Shown here piece after piece: positions 23,916-36,745 of a stretch of DNA of 64,000 nt. Source of the stretch: Acidobacteriota bacterium. GTDB lineage: Bacteria; Acidobacteriota; Thermoanaerobaculia; Multivoradales; Multivoraceae. The notes beneath the pieces are model-generated. The model had not been told where the DNA came from. It did not search any database and saw only the letters and a program-made list of their open reading frames with translations. The position numbers were made by a program, and so were the translations under genes. The stretch lies in assembly GCA_003388555.1 (NCBI GenBank), contig QQVD01000071.1:1-64000 (forward strand). The letters run 5' to 3'. Numbering within the stretch: position 1 is the stretch's first letter; every line of letters begins with the position of its first letter.

Positions 23916-25202
23916 TCAGGCCTCGGCGCGCGACTCGCCCCGCGGCGGCGAGGGCTGCCGCCGCTCGTGACCGTCCATCATCACCGCGATCCAGCGGAAG
24001 TCGCGACTGTTCTCGAGCAGGATCTTGACCACCATCGTCAGCGGCACCGACAGCAGCATGCCCACCGGTCCCCAGACCCACCCCCAGAAGACCAGCGACA
24101 GGAACACCACCAGGGTCGAGAGACCGAGCCGCCTGCCCATGACGTGGGGCTCGATGAAGTTGCCGATGACGACGTTGACCACCAGGTAACCGGCCGCCAC
24201 CAGCAGCGCCAGACCGAAGCCCTGCTGCACCAGCGCCAGCAGGACGGGCGGGATCGCGGCGATGATCGATCCGAGGTTCGGGATGTAGTTCAGCGCGAAC
24301 GCCAGCAGGCCCCACAGCGGCGCGAAGTCGAGCCCGAGGATCGCAACCCAGATGCCCAGGATCATCCCGGTAGCCATGCTGATCGCCGTCTTGACGCTGA
24401 GGTAGCGCCGCAGATCGAACATGATGCGCCCGAAGCGCTCCTCGGCGAGCGAGTTGCCGAACGCCCGCCGCAGCTTCTTCGGGAAGGTCGTCGCCTCGAG
24501 CAGCACGAAGGTGGTGATCAGCAGCACCAGCAGCGCGTTGGTGAGCAGGTTGGCGACGCCGCGTAAAGTCCGGTTCGCAGCGTCGACCAGAGCGCCGATG
24601 TCGAACAGCGTCAGCCAGGGCGCGTCGCTCGCTGCGACGGCTTCGCCTCCCTGCTCGGCGGTGGCGGTGCCGCGACGACGTGGGGAAGCTGGCAGTGCCG
24701 CGGCACGCTGCCGCGGCGCGTCGGCCGGGCTGAGCGACGGCTCGACGTCCTCCGGATCGCCGAAGCGATCGCCGAACCAGTCTTCGGTGGCGATGCCGTG
24801 ATCTTCCAGCCAGGCGCGGGTGTGCGAGACCTGACGTTCGACGCCGGCACGGAACTCCCGGATTCGAGCCTCGTACTTGGCACGCTCGCGCACCAGCTCG
24901 TTGAACGAGTTGCTGACCACGAGCACCAGCGCGAAGAGACAGGCGATGTCGACCGCCATGGTCGCGAAGACCGCGAGGCCCGGCGACAAGCCGCGCTGCC
25001 GCAGGAGGCCGACGAGGGGGAGGCTGAGGGCGGAGATGAAGAGCGCGATGAGCAGCGGCACGATGATGCTCGACGCTGCCTTGAGCCCGGCGACGAGCAC
25101 CACGACGCTCGCCGCGGCGAGCAGATTGCGGGCGCCGCGGGGGGTGCCGCCCTCGGCCTCGCGGGTGACCCGGCGGCTCATCCGCCGCGATTCGTTCATC
25201 AA
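23916..25202 (-). CDS. AI-2E/PerM-family membrane transporter
   Basis: A 428-residue integral membrane protein. Hydrophobic segments near residues 27-45, 47-65 and 72-100 precede a soluble helical stretch. The conserved C-terminal half follows: LLVLLITTFVLLEATTFP, LWGLLAFALNYIPNLGSII, VIGNFIEPHVMGRRLGLST and GMLLSVPLTMVVKI. The family includes TqsA and sodium/proton antiporters, so the substrate cannot be named. Between about residues 148 and 195 there is an extra Pro/Arg/Ala-rich segment not expected in the core family. It lies upstream of, and in the same direction as, the suf operon. Confidence 0.9.
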   Translation of the reverse strand: MMNESRRMSRRVTREAEGGTPRGARNLLAAASVVVLVAGLKAASSIIVPLLIALFISALSLPLVGLLRQRGLSPGLAVFATMAVDIACLFALVLVVSNSFNELVRERAKYEARIREFRAGVERQVSHTRAWLEDHGIATEDWFGDRFGDPEDVEPSLSPADAPRQRAAALPASPRRRGTATAEQGGEAVAASDAPWLTLFDIGALVDAANRTLRGVANLLTNALLVLLITTFVLLEATTFPKKLRRAFGNSLAEERFGRIMFDLRRYLSVKTAISMATGMILGIWVAILGLDFAPLWGLLAFALNYIPNLGSIIAAIPPVLLALVQQGFGLALLVAAGYLVVNVVIGNFIEPHVMGRRLGLSTLVVFLSLVFWGWVWGPVGMLLSVPLTMVVKILLENSRDFRWIAVMMDGHERRQPSPPRGESRAEA

Positions 25203-25248
25203 CCGCTAGCGTACACCGCACACGCCGCGGGGCGCGCGGGGCGAATCG

Positions 25249-27252
<2,004 letters not shown>

Positions 27253-27411
27253 CTCAGCTCCTTCCGACGCCGGTTCGCGCCGCCAGTCGAGCGCCGCCGG
27301 TCGCATGGCGCGCGCCGCACGCCGACTGTAGCGATTGGAGACGGCCGCTGCGCGGTCGCAGGCCCGCCGGCGCGTCGCCGACGGCTGTAGCCGCAGCTCC
27401 CGGACCCGACG

Positions 27412-29073
<1,662 letters not shown>

Positions 29074-29403
29074 CGGTGGAAGGCTCCTGGGGCTGCACAC
29101 CCACGTCCCGTTTCGACCCGTCGCACTGGCGTGGCGGGCGCCGCGGGCCGCGATCGCACACCGATGGGCATCGCGGTGCTCGCAGCCGGAGCGCAGGCTC
29201 GGATCGGTACTGCGAACGGTGGCCGCGGGTACTGCGGACGGTACAGCGGAGTGGGATCTCGCGGTCGATCTGAATTCGTGCGAAGCCGTCGGGTCGGGGG
29301 CGAGATCGACCTCGCGCGACGCCCCTCCGAGGGTTGGACCTCGACGGCGGTGACGGGCTTCCAGGCTAGCGGATCCGGGCGCGAGCGGGAAGCTCCGCGG
29401 GAA
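29074..29403. other. Gene-less spacer upstream of pckA
   Basis: The 330 bp between pckA and tRNA-Asn show no gene. Two CAGTACC-type words and a CTGTACC appear on the minus strand in the middle, but no convincing promoter pair. pckA transcription most likely starts here. Confidence 0.4.
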
Positions 29404-29478
29404 TGGCTCCTCGGGAGGGACTTGAACCCCCAACATTTCGGTTAACAGCCGAACGCTCTACCATTGAGCTACCGAGGA
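29404..29478 (-). tRNA. tRNA-Asn (anticodon GTT)
   Basis: The minus strand folds as a complete cloverleaf. The acceptor is TCCTCGG paired with CCGAGGA. A D-arm begins GCTC, and the anticodon arm has CTGTTAA in its loop with GTT as anticodon. The T-arm carries GTTCAAGTC. Discriminator G and an encoded CCA (29404-29406) complete it. It follows its own promoter at 29557-29586. Confidence 0.96.
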
Positions 29479-29556
29479 ACGGTTCCCGGTCGGGACGCGC
29501 AGGCCCGCGTCGTAGTGAACGGCCTGCGGCCTTCGCACGCGTGGCGCGAAGCCTTG

Positions 29557-29586
29557 ATCCTAGGAAGGCCCGGCGCGATCTGTCAA
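29557..29586 (-). promoter_or_regulatory. tRNA-Asn promoter
   Basis: On the minus strand TTGACA (29581-29586, perfect) and TAGGAT (29557-29562) are separated by 18 bp. Transcription would begin near 29550, about 72 bases before the mature tRNA 5' end. The region holds no gene, so tRNA-Asn is the obvious target. Confidence 0.75.
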
Positions 29587-29642
29587 CGCCGGGCGTTCCT
29601 CGTCGGGTGTCGGCCCCACCCTGGCGCCGGTGGGGTACCCGC

Positions 29643-31445
29643 TCATCGCCGGGCGCCGTGACGGCGCCGTCGCAGCTCGGCCAGCTCAGCGAGGATCTGT
29701 TCGACGCGATCGGCGTCGCCGCGCTCCTGGGCGGCGAACAACTCCGCCTGTAGAGCGCGTTGGCGCACCAGGGCGCCCTTCGCCGCCAAGGTGCCCAGCA
29801 ACGTCAGCGCCTCACCGTCGCGCACGCCCTCCGGCGGCGCTGCGAGAAGCCGCGCCAGCAGCCCCTGTGCGCTCGACGCGGGGGGCAGTCCCTGCTGCAC
29901 CAGCGCTGCATCGAGCGCCGGACCCTGCTCGTCACCGCCGTGCATGCCGTCGGCCTCGACCGCGGCCGCGAAGGCGCGATACAGCTCACGACAGTCGGCG
30001 TCGCCGAACAGATCGGCCGCCGGCAGCTCCCGGGCGCCGAGCGCGTCGCGGCCCAGCCAGAGCAGCAGGTGCAGGATGCGCGCTTCCATCGAGGACCTCG
30101 CCTCCGGCGCGACGTTCGCCTCCGCCGGCTCCGCGGCGCCCTGCCGGACGGCGGACGAGGCGCCGCGACTGCGCCAGAAGACCTCCACCGGCAGCCCAAG
30201 GTGGCGCGCCGCGCGCTCGCCGTACGAGTAGCGCAGCACCGTGTCCGGCACCACTTCGAGCAGCTCCCGCAGCTCGCCAGCGGCGGCGGCCCGCAGCCGC
30301 GGATCCGCGACGGTCTCCGGACCCCGGCGAGCCAGCTCCAGCTCGAGAGCGTCGACCGCACCGTCGACGTAGCCACGCACCGCCTCCGGCCCCTCCTCGA
30401 GGCGCAGCGAGTCGGGATCCTGACCGGCCGGGAAGCGCGCCCGGCGCACCGCGACGCCGCTGCGCAGCAGGATGCGCAGCGCCTTGCGGCTCGCCTCCTC
30501 GCCGGCGCGGTCGCCGTCGTAGCCGAGGATCACCTCCCCGGCGTAGCGCGACAGCAGCTTGGCCTGCTGCTCGGTGAGCGCCGTGCCCATCGACGCGACC
30601 ACCCAGTCGATGCCGCACAGCTGCGCCCCGAGCACGTCGAAGTAGCCCTCGACCAGCAGCACCCTGCCGCTCTCACGGATCTTCGGCCGTGCCCGGTGCA
30701 GGTTGTAGAGCAGCTGGCTCTTGCGGAAGCTGTCGGTCTCGGCGGTGTTGACGTACTTGGCCGGGTCGTCGCCGAGGGTGCGGCCGCCGAAGCCGACCAG
30801 GCGCCCGGAGGTGGAGTGGATCGGGAAGACCAGCCGATGACGGAAGCGGTCGTAGGGACGACCCGACTTCGCCGAGCGCGCCACCAGTCCTGCCGATTCG
30901 AGCAGTTGCTCCGAGAAGCGGCCCTGCAGCGCTCCCAGCAGCTCGCGCCAGGCGTCCGGCGCGTAGCCGACGCCGAGCGCCCGATAGGCCTCGCTGGGCA
31001 CCTGGCGCCGGCGCAGGTACTCGAGCGGAGCGGCGTGGCGGTCGAGCTGGCGGACGAAGAACTCGGCCGCCGCTTCGAGCACCCGGCTCTGCTCCTGGAC
31101 TCCACTCGTGTCGCCACGGCGCTCCGGGATCGGCACTCCGAACCGCCGCGCCAGGGACTCGAGCGCCAGCGGGAAGTCGTCGCCGGTGAGCTGCATGTGG
31201 AAACGAATCGCGTCGCCACCGGCGCCGCAGCCGAAGCAGTAGTAGAGACCACGCTCGGGATCGATCGAGAAGGACGGGGTCTTCTCCTTGTGGAACGGGC
31301 AGAGCCCCTTGTAGCGAGCGCCTCGTTTCTCGACCTGGGTGTAGTCGCGCGCCAGATCCACGAGGTCGACGGCGTCGCGCACCGCCTGCACGAAGCCGTC
31401 ATCGCGTGGGCCGGACTCACGTGGCCCGGAAGGGGGGGCGCTCAC
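29643..31445 (-). CDS. dnaG: DNA primase
   Basis: A 600-residue primase synthesising RNA primers at the replication fork. The N-terminal zinc ribbon is visible as GLCPFHKEKTPSFSID then YYCFGCGAGGDAI (Cys-His-Cys-Cys). The catalytic core has VGFGGRTLGDDPAKYVNTAE, and the Toprim motifs are VLLVEGYFDVLGAQ and GYDGDRAGEEAS. The C-terminal ~200 residues form the helicase-binding region and are Ala/Glu-rich. Start is GTG 31445, overlapping the mutS2 stop (GTGA). The order rpsU-mutS2-dnaG departs from the common rpsU-dnaG-rpoD arrangement; no rpoD follows. Confidence 0.96.
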   Translation of the reverse strand: MSAPPSGPRESGPRDDGFVQAVRDAVDLVDLARDYTQVEKRGARYKGLCPFHKEKTPSFSIDPERGLYYCFGCGAGGDAIRFHMQLTGDDFPLALESLARRFGVPIPERRGDTSGVQEQSRVLEAAAEFFVRQLDRHAAPLEYLRRRQVPSEAYRALGVGYAPDAWRELLGALQGRFSEQLLESAGLVARSAKSGRPYDRFRHRLVFPIHSTSGRLVGFGGRTLGDDPAKYVNTAETDSFRKSQLLYNLHRARPKIRESGRVLLVEGYFDVLGAQLCGIDWVVASMGTALTEQQAKLLSRYAGEVILGYDGDRAGEEASRKALRILLRSGVAVRRARFPAGQDPDSLRLEEGPEAVRGYVDGAVDALELELARRGPETVADPRLRAAAAGELRELLEVVPDTVLRYSYGERAARHLGLPVEVFWRSRGASSAVRQGAAEPAEANVAPEARSSMEARILHLLLWLGRDALGARELPAADLFGDADCRELYRAFAAAVEADGMHGGDEQGPALDAALVQQGLPPASSAQGLLARLLAAPPEGVRDGEALTLLGTLAAKGALVRQRALQAELFAAQERGDADRVEQILAELAELRRRRHGARR

Positions 31446-34249
31446 CCTCCGCTCCTCAGCACCACCCGGGTCGCCCCGTTGCCGCCTTCCTGCGCCGCCG
31501 CGGGGCCGTGCTCGAGCGCCAGCGGGTGCTGCGCCAGATGACGGCGCACCGCCTCGCGCAGGCGACCGCTGCCGTGGCCGTGCACCACCCGTACGCTGTC
31601 GTGCCCGGCGAGCAGGGCGCGGTCGAGGTACTCGTCGAGCCGTTCGAGGGCCGGCTCGACGCGCTGCCCGATGAGGTGGAGCTCCGACGGCACCTGTCCG
31701 CCGAGGTCCACCGTGGCGGCACTGCCCGCGGCACCGCCGGTTCGCCGCGGCCCGGCGACGAACCGGCCCTCGGCGGTCGAACCGCCAACCCGCCGTGCGG
31801 CGCTCGCCGGAGTCTCGCCGACCAGCTCCTCGAGCTTGCAGCGCAGCTTCTTGCCACCAGCAGACACCACCGCATCGCTCCCCTGCAGCGACTCCAGCGT
31901 ACCGCGCCAGCCGAGAGCCCGGTGGCGCACCGTTCCACCCACCTCGATCGGCGCCGCCGAGCTGGTTTCCGGATCCGGCGTGCCGACGGCCAGCTGCCGT
32001 GACAGCTCCTCGGCGACCGGCCCGACGACGCGTTCGACCGCTGAGCCGATCGCGGAGCGTCCGGCCACCGGGCCTCGCTTCGAGGCGCCGCGAGCGCTGC
32101 GCTCGATCTCCTCGTCGAGGCGCCGCTGCAGCTGCTCGACCTCGCGCTCGAGCCGCGACCTCGACTCCTCACGCAGCTCGCGCATCCTCTGGTCGAGGCT
32201 CGATCGCAGGCTGCGGGCCTGCGCGCGCACCTCCTCCTCGCGTTCGGCCAACCGCTGGTTCAGCTTCTCCTGGTCGCTCCGCAGGGTGGCGGCCCGCTCG
32301 GCCTCGCAGCGCGCCGCATCGCGCTGCGATTCGACCTCCGCGATGAGTGCGATCAGGGTCCGGTACTCGTCGCCGAGCCTCTCTTCCGCCGCCGCCAACC
32401 ACTCGGGCGGCAGGCCCAGCCGGCGCGCCAGCGAGATCGCCTGGCTGCCCGACGGCGGGCCGATCTGGAGCCGGAAGCGCGGCTGCTGCGCCACCGGATC
32501 GAACTCCATTCCGGCGCACAGGGCGCCGGGCATCTCGTGCGCCCTGGCCGCCAGCTCGACCAGATGGGTGGTCAGGATGGCGCAGGCTCCGCGCTCCACC
32601 AGCCGCTCCAGCAGCGGTTCGCTGAGCGCCACTCCCTCGTTCGGCGAGGTCCCCGAGCCGATCTCGTCGAGCAGCACCAGCGACCCCGGTTCAGCGGCCT
32701 CCCAGGCCTGGCGCAGGCGCAGGAGCCTGGCGCTGAAGGTCGAGTGGTCGCGCAGCATGTCCTGCTCGTCGCCGACCACCGCGACGATGCGCCGAAAACG
32801 CGGCAACCGACTCGACGGCTCGCAGGGCACCGGCAACCCGAGCGTGTGCAGCAGCGACAGCAGGCCGACCGTCTTGAGCGCCACGGTCTTGCCACCGGCG
32901 TTGGGGCCGGTGACCACCGCCACCCGAGCCTCGCGCAGGCGCAGGTCGAGCGGCACGACCTCGCCCTCGTGGCCGCGTTCGCCGAGACTCCGCTCGCGCA
33001 TCGCGCGCAGAGCCGGGTCGAGCAGCGGATGGCGGGCCTGCACCAGCTCGACGGCCGTCGGCACCTCTTCTGAGGGCGCCTGCCACGACTCGATCCAGCA
33101 TCCGCGCACGGCTCGCCGGAACCGCTCGATAGCCTGCAGCTCGTCGAGGGTGCCCCACAGCTCCCGCGAGGCGCGGAGCGGGTGACGCAGCTGCCAGGCG
33201 GTCTGCGCCAGCTCGGAGAGGATGCGGACGCGCTCGGCAGCCTCCTCGCTACGCGCCTCCTGTGCCTCGTTGTTGGCGTCGACGAGCTCGAGGGGCTCGA
33301 AGTAGAAGCTGCGACCGGTGCTCGACCGGCCGTGGTGCAGGCCCTGGAGCCGACCCCGCCCTCCCGCCGGCAGCAGCGCCGTCAGACGCCCTTCGCGCGC
33401 CGTGAGGGTGTCTTCGGCGAGGTCCTCGCGATGGGCCTCGACGTAGGCCTCGAACTGCCGGTAGAGCGATCGACGTGCCTGCTGCGCACGCTGGCCGAGG
33501 GCGCGCAGCCGAGGCGTAGCGTCGTCCCGCACCTCGCCGCGCTCGTCGAGCTGGCGCAGCACGGTCTCGCTGAACGAGGCGATCGACCCGTCGTCCTGCG
33601 GCCAGTGCGCGAGCAGCTCCTCCAGGGCAGGAGCCGGTTCGGGCGTCGCACGCAGCCGGCGCACCGCGACGCGCACCGCGCGAGCGACCAGCGCCAGCTG
33701 GACCAGCAACGGTCCGTCGAGCGCCGAGGCGCCGCGCGACAGGCCGCGCCGCAGAGGATGGAGGGGATCCCTGCTGACGCGCTGCGCTGCCTGCCCCGGC
33801 TCGGGCGGTCCGTCGGCGCCGGCTTCGCCGAGGCCAGGGGTGCCCAGCTCGTGCACCAGCTCGCCGGCGTCGAAGACCGGCTGCAGCAGCTGTCCGAGCG
33901 CCCGACGCTGGGTGGCGGACAGCCTCATGCCGGCCTTCGTGCCGGCCTTCGCTCCGGCGCCCGGCCCACTGGCGTCGCGGTCGCTCTCGTCCCCGACGCC
34001 GCGGCGGCGAGCCGGCTCTCGGCGGCGGCTGGGCAGCAGCTCGGCGATCCGCTCGCGTCCGAGCTCGGTGCAGGCGAGGCCCTGCAGGAGACTCAGCAGC
34101 CGATCGAGCTCGAGCGCGTGCGCCGTGGCGTCGTCGCAGACCAGCTCGATCGCCTCGTCATCACGGGAGGTGACGTCACGCTCGGGATCTCGGGCACCCT
34201 CTCGCACAGCTCCTCGCTCTACGTCTCGCCCATCGTCCGATGGCGGCAT
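31442..34249 (-). CDS. mutS2: MutS2-type ATPase/endonuclease
   Basis: A 935-residue MutS-family protein without the mismatch-recognition domain. The core and clamp regions contain EGRLTALLPAGGRGRLQG and the GRSFYFEPLELVDANNE motif. The ATPase has Walker A VVTGPNAGGKTVALKTVGLL, LVLLDEIGSGTSPNEGVALS and ILTTHLVELAARAHE. A coiled coil (about 640-760) leads to a KOW-like segment and a C-terminal Smr nuclease domain ending VVHGHGSGRLREAVRRHL. Family members act on recombination intermediates or stalled ribosomes. Between residues ~70 and 110 there is a low-complexity Arg/Gly/Ala insert. Its 3' end overlaps dnaG by 4 bp. Confidence 0.94.
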   Translation of the reverse strand: MPPSDDGRDVERGAVREGARDPERDVTSRDDEAIELVCDDATAHALELDRLLSLLQGLACTELGRERIAELLPSRRREPARRRGVGDESDRDASGPGAGAKAGTKAGMRLSATQRRALGQLLQPVFDAGELVHELGTPGLGEAGADGPPEPGQAAQRVSRDPLHPLRRGLSRGASALDGPLLVQLALVARAVRVAVRRLRATPEPAPALEELLAHWPQDDGSIASFSETVLRQLDERGEVRDDATPRLRALGQRAQQARRSLYRQFEAYVEAHREDLAEDTLTAREGRLTALLPAGGRGRLQGLHHGRSSTGRSFYFEPLELVDANNEAQEARSEEAAERVRILSELAQTAWQLRHPLRASRELWGTLDELQAIERFRRAVRGCWIESWQAPSEEVPTAVELVQARHPLLDPALRAMRERSLGERGHEGEVVPLDLRLREARVAVVTGPNAGGKTVALKTVGLLSLLHTLGLPVPCEPSSRLPRFRRIVAVVGDEQDMLRDHSTFSARLLRLRQAWEAAEPGSLVLLDEIGSGTSPNEGVALSEPLLERLVERGACAILTTHLVELAARAHEMPGALCAGMEFDPVAQQPRFRLQIGPPSGSQAISLARRLGLPPEWLAAAEERLGDEYRTLIALIAEVESQRDAARCEAERAATLRSDQEKLNQRLAEREEEVRAQARSLRSSLDQRMRELREESRSRLEREVEQLQRRLDEEIERSARGASKRGPVAGRSAIGSAVERVVGPVAEELSRQLAVGTPDPETSSAAPIEVGGTVRHRALGWRGTLESLQGSDAVVSAGGKKLRCKLEELVGETPASAARRVGGSTAEGRFVAGPRRTGGAAGSAATVDLGGQVPSELHLIGQRVEPALERLDEYLDRALLAGHDSVRVVHGHGSGRLREAVRRHLAQHPLALEHGPAAAQEGGNGATRVVLRSGG

Positions 34250-34402
34250 GTCAGCGGGCCTCGTGCGTGGAACCGGTGCAGCGGCGACACCGTGGCGGCG
34301 GGAGGTCCGGCGGGTCGGCCGACAGGCCGCTGGCGGCTCCGCCTAAGGCTCGGCGACGCCGAACGGCAACGACGCGACCCGGCCTCCGAGGGCCAGTCGC
34401 CG

Positions 34403-34447
34403 CGCCAAACAAAACGACGCGGCACGGCCGCAGAGGGCCCGTGCCGC
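34403..34447 (-). terminator. Intrinsic terminator after rpsU
   Basis: On the minus strand GCGGCACGG and CCGTGCCGC form a 9-bp stem (34419-34447) around an 11-nt loop. TTTTGTTT follows after four bases (34408-34415). It lies 58 bp past the rpsU stop and 150 bp before the mutS2 start, so it should separate rpsU from the mutS2-dnaG unit. Confidence 0.85.
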
Positions 34448-34505
34448 GCCGTGTACGGATCTCAGCGATCCGAGCAGCTGACGACCACGCGGTCGTCAGC
34501 GCCGA

Positions 34506-34715
34506 TCAGGCGAGGCCCATACGGCGCTCTTCCGCCATCTTGCGGAGGATCTTCTTGCGCGCCTGCATCTCCTTGCGCTTCCTCTTGATCGAGGGCTTCT
34601 CGAAGTGCTGGCGCTTCTTCAGCTCGGTGAGAATTCCTTCCTTCTCGCACTTGCGCTTGAAGCGTCTCAGTGCGTTCTCGAAACTCTCGTCGTCGCGAAC
34701 TTGAACGATCGGCAT
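34506..34715 (-). CDS. rpsU: Ribosomal protein bS21
   Basis: A 69-residue basic protein of the small subunit platform, near the anti-Shine-Dalgarno region of 16S rRNA. It starts [20 protein letters not shown], continues with [20 protein letters not shown] and ends in a Lys/Arg-rich helix, all canonical. GAGGTGA lies upstream of ATG 34715. A strong terminator follows. Confidence 0.97.
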   Translation of the reverse strand: MPIVQVRDDESFENALRRFKRKCEKEGILTELKKRQHFEKPSIKRKRKEMQARKKILRKMAEERRMGLA

Positions 34716-35104
34716 GGCCTGACAATCACCTCTTTCCGGCTCTACTGGTGCGGCCTTGGTTCTCTCGATGGACTGGGTGGGGGCTCGATGAGGTCGATGA
34801 GCTACCGGCGGGCGACAGCGTCGAGTCGCGCCGCGGTCCGGCGGGCTCCGGCTTCGCCGGCTCCTAGCCTCCCCACTCCCGCCACGGGCCGGCCACCGCG
34901 GCGAAGGCTGACGTGCTCCGGTCGGGTCGGACAGCGGCCCGGCGGCCGCGGCCGTCGTGCAGGCCCGGACGCAGCTCGCGCACGGCCCGGGCACGCGGAC
35001 GGCCCACGAGTATGCCCGCCACCCGAAGCTGCGTCAAGCACGGCACCGGCCGGCGACGCGGAGCGTGGCGGCGCAGCAAGCCGCCACGGCCCGGTCCCGA
35101 TCGT
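34716..35104. other. Gene-less spacer upstream of rpsU
   Basis: The 389 bp between the lipoprotein gene and rpsU contain only short shadow frames of skewed composition. I see no convincing promoter pair, hairpin terminator or RNA gene. The rpsU leader must lie in the part nearest 34716. Confidence 0.4.
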
Positions 35105-35905
35105 TCACTCGTCCTGAGCTTTGATCGCCTCGTAGTCGAGTGTCTCCACCGTCCATTCGCCTCCCCGGAGACGGAAGTAGACGCCCGCCGCGCCTCCCTC
35201 GGTGTCCGGGTCCTTGCGGTAGAACCACCCGAGGTTGCTGTCGTCGAACTCTCGGATGTTGTTGATGTTGACCGGACCGAGGATCGCGATGACCTCGTCC
35301 TGCGTCATGCCCTTCTCGACCCGCTCGAAGCGCTCCTGGGTGACGAAGCGCATCTCTTCGATCTCGGCCTTCTTGGCGAGCAGGTCCGGATTGTCGGGAT
35401 CGATCGCCAAGGCCCGCTCGACGATGTCCCCGGCGCGCGCCCAGTCACCACCCTTGGCGATGAACTCCTCGGCGATGAGCAGATCCTCGGAGCTCTTCAT
35501 GCGCAGTGCCCCCAGCTGCACCTCCGTCGGCTCGGCACCGACCTCCATCGGATCGTCGTTGATGAAGGCGACCAGGCGCTCGCCGAAGGTCGCCGCCATG
35601 TCGTCGACCTCGCTGGTCAACTGCCGCACCCTCTCCTCGGCCGCGGCGCGCACCTCTTCGATGCTCTCGCCCTCCGCCACCTCGAGCTCGCTCTGCGCCG
35701 TCTCCACGGCTTCGGCCAGGGCCTGCCGCTTCTCGTTCAGCTCGGCTTGCATCGCCTCGATCTGGGCCCACTCCTCGGCGCGCGCCGCCGCGGCCTGTTC
35801 CTCCTGACTGGGACCACACGCGACGAACGTCAGCGCACAGGCCAGGGCCATCGCAGCCAGCACCGCGAGCGGCGTGGGTCGGCGGGATCGGTGGGGGAGT
35901 CGCAT
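35105..35905 (-). CDS. Lipoprotein with coiled coil and BamE/SmpA-like tail
   Basis: A 266-residue protein with a lipoprotein signal: Arg-rich N-terminus, hydrophobic stretch (about 13-29) and lipidation cysteine at residue 30 in LTFVACGPSQ. Residues ~35-130 are an Ala/Glu/Gln-rich helix likely to form a coiled coil. A TPR-like stretch (RAGDIVERALAIDPDNPDLL, about 185-205) follows. The tail has RVEKGMTQDEVIAILGPVN, resembling the start of SmpA/BamE folds that bind envelope partners. A perfect AGGAGG-type ribosome site precedes ATG 35905. I infer an envelope-structural role. No near family name comes to mind. Confidence 0.82.
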   Translation of the reverse strand: MRLPHRSRRPTPLAVLAAMALACALTFVACGPSQEEQAAAARAEEWAQIEAMQAELNEKRQALAEAVETAQSELEVAEGESIEEVRAAAEERVRQLTSEVDDMAATFGERLVAFINDDPMEVGAEPTEVQLGALRMKSSEDLLIAEEFIAKGGDWARAGDIVERALAIDPDNPDLLAKKAEIEEMRFVTQERFERVEKGMTQDEVIAILGPVNINNIREFDDSNLGWFYRKDPDTEGGAAGVYFRLRGGEWTVETLDYEAIKAQDE

Positions 35906-36642
35906 GCTGTACCTCCTGAAGGGTCTTCTCATTCGAGGGGATGATGGGGAGATGGGCTCAGAGCGGATCGATGAACGAGCTGACGGACCCCGCTCCTTCG
36001 ATATCGCGAGCGGCAGGTCGCGTCGGGTGGCCTCGCCGGCTGCAGTTTCGGTGCGTCGAGCGCTGTGGCGGCGGGTCTCCGGATTCGAATCGTGGCTCGG
36101 TCGGCGGTGCATCGCTCGCCAGCGCGTCGCACGAACGAAGCCTCGGCCGTGAGCCCGGCCCGGGCCGGAGCGCGTCGACGGAGACTCCGGGCTCGTGAGG
36201 CTCGAGGGCGGCGAACGGACCGGCTCCATCTGACGCCTGGGACCGCAGCGCCGCAGCCCAGGTCCGAGGGCGAGCACGGCCGGGACGACGATAGCTGACC
36301 GCGATGTGTGAGCAGTCTAGCAGCCCCGGCAGCCCCTGGTGGAACCCTCGCGGGCCCCCCAGGGGAGAGCCGTCGGTCTGGCACTCCCTGGCATCTCGGG
36401 CTCCGTCGACGGCCAGCCGTGAACGCGATCTCTGCGACCCGACCTCGCCGTCACGGGCCGTGCTGCCACGGGCGCGGGTGCGGTTACCGCGTCGGCGGCG
36501 AGGAAGCCGGAAACGCGGTGCCGAGTCGTTGCCGTGTGGTGGCCGAACCGTGCCGAGCCCTGCCGACGAACGGCCCGCGAACCGAGTCGACAGAGCGGCG
36601 CGAAGTCGCTGTGACGACTCCACTTGCGTGGGGAGCGAAGCC
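35906..36642. other. Long gene-less divergent region
   Basis: About 740 bp between the divergent lipoprotein and 922-residue protein genes hold no plausible gene. Frames on both strands are short and Arg/Pro/Ser-rich shadows. The only clear signal is the promoter at its right end (36643-36672). Its length is unusual for this compact window, and an unrecognised small RNA is possible. Confidence 0.45.
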
Positions 36643-36672
36643 TTGACACGTCTGCTTTCCTGTCGCCACAAT
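36643..36672 (+). promoter_or_regulatory. Promoter of the 922-residue protein gene
   Basis: TTGACA (36643-36648, perfect) is followed after 18 bp by CACAAT (36667-36672). Transcription would start near 36679 and leave a leader of about 67 bases, with AGGAGG at 36733-36738 as ribosome site. Confidence 0.65.
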
Positions 36673-36745
36673 CAGCGGTTGCACAACTGCGTATGTCCGC
36701 AAGACGCGAGGCGGCCGCTGCGCCGGTCCGTCCAGGAGGTTGCTT

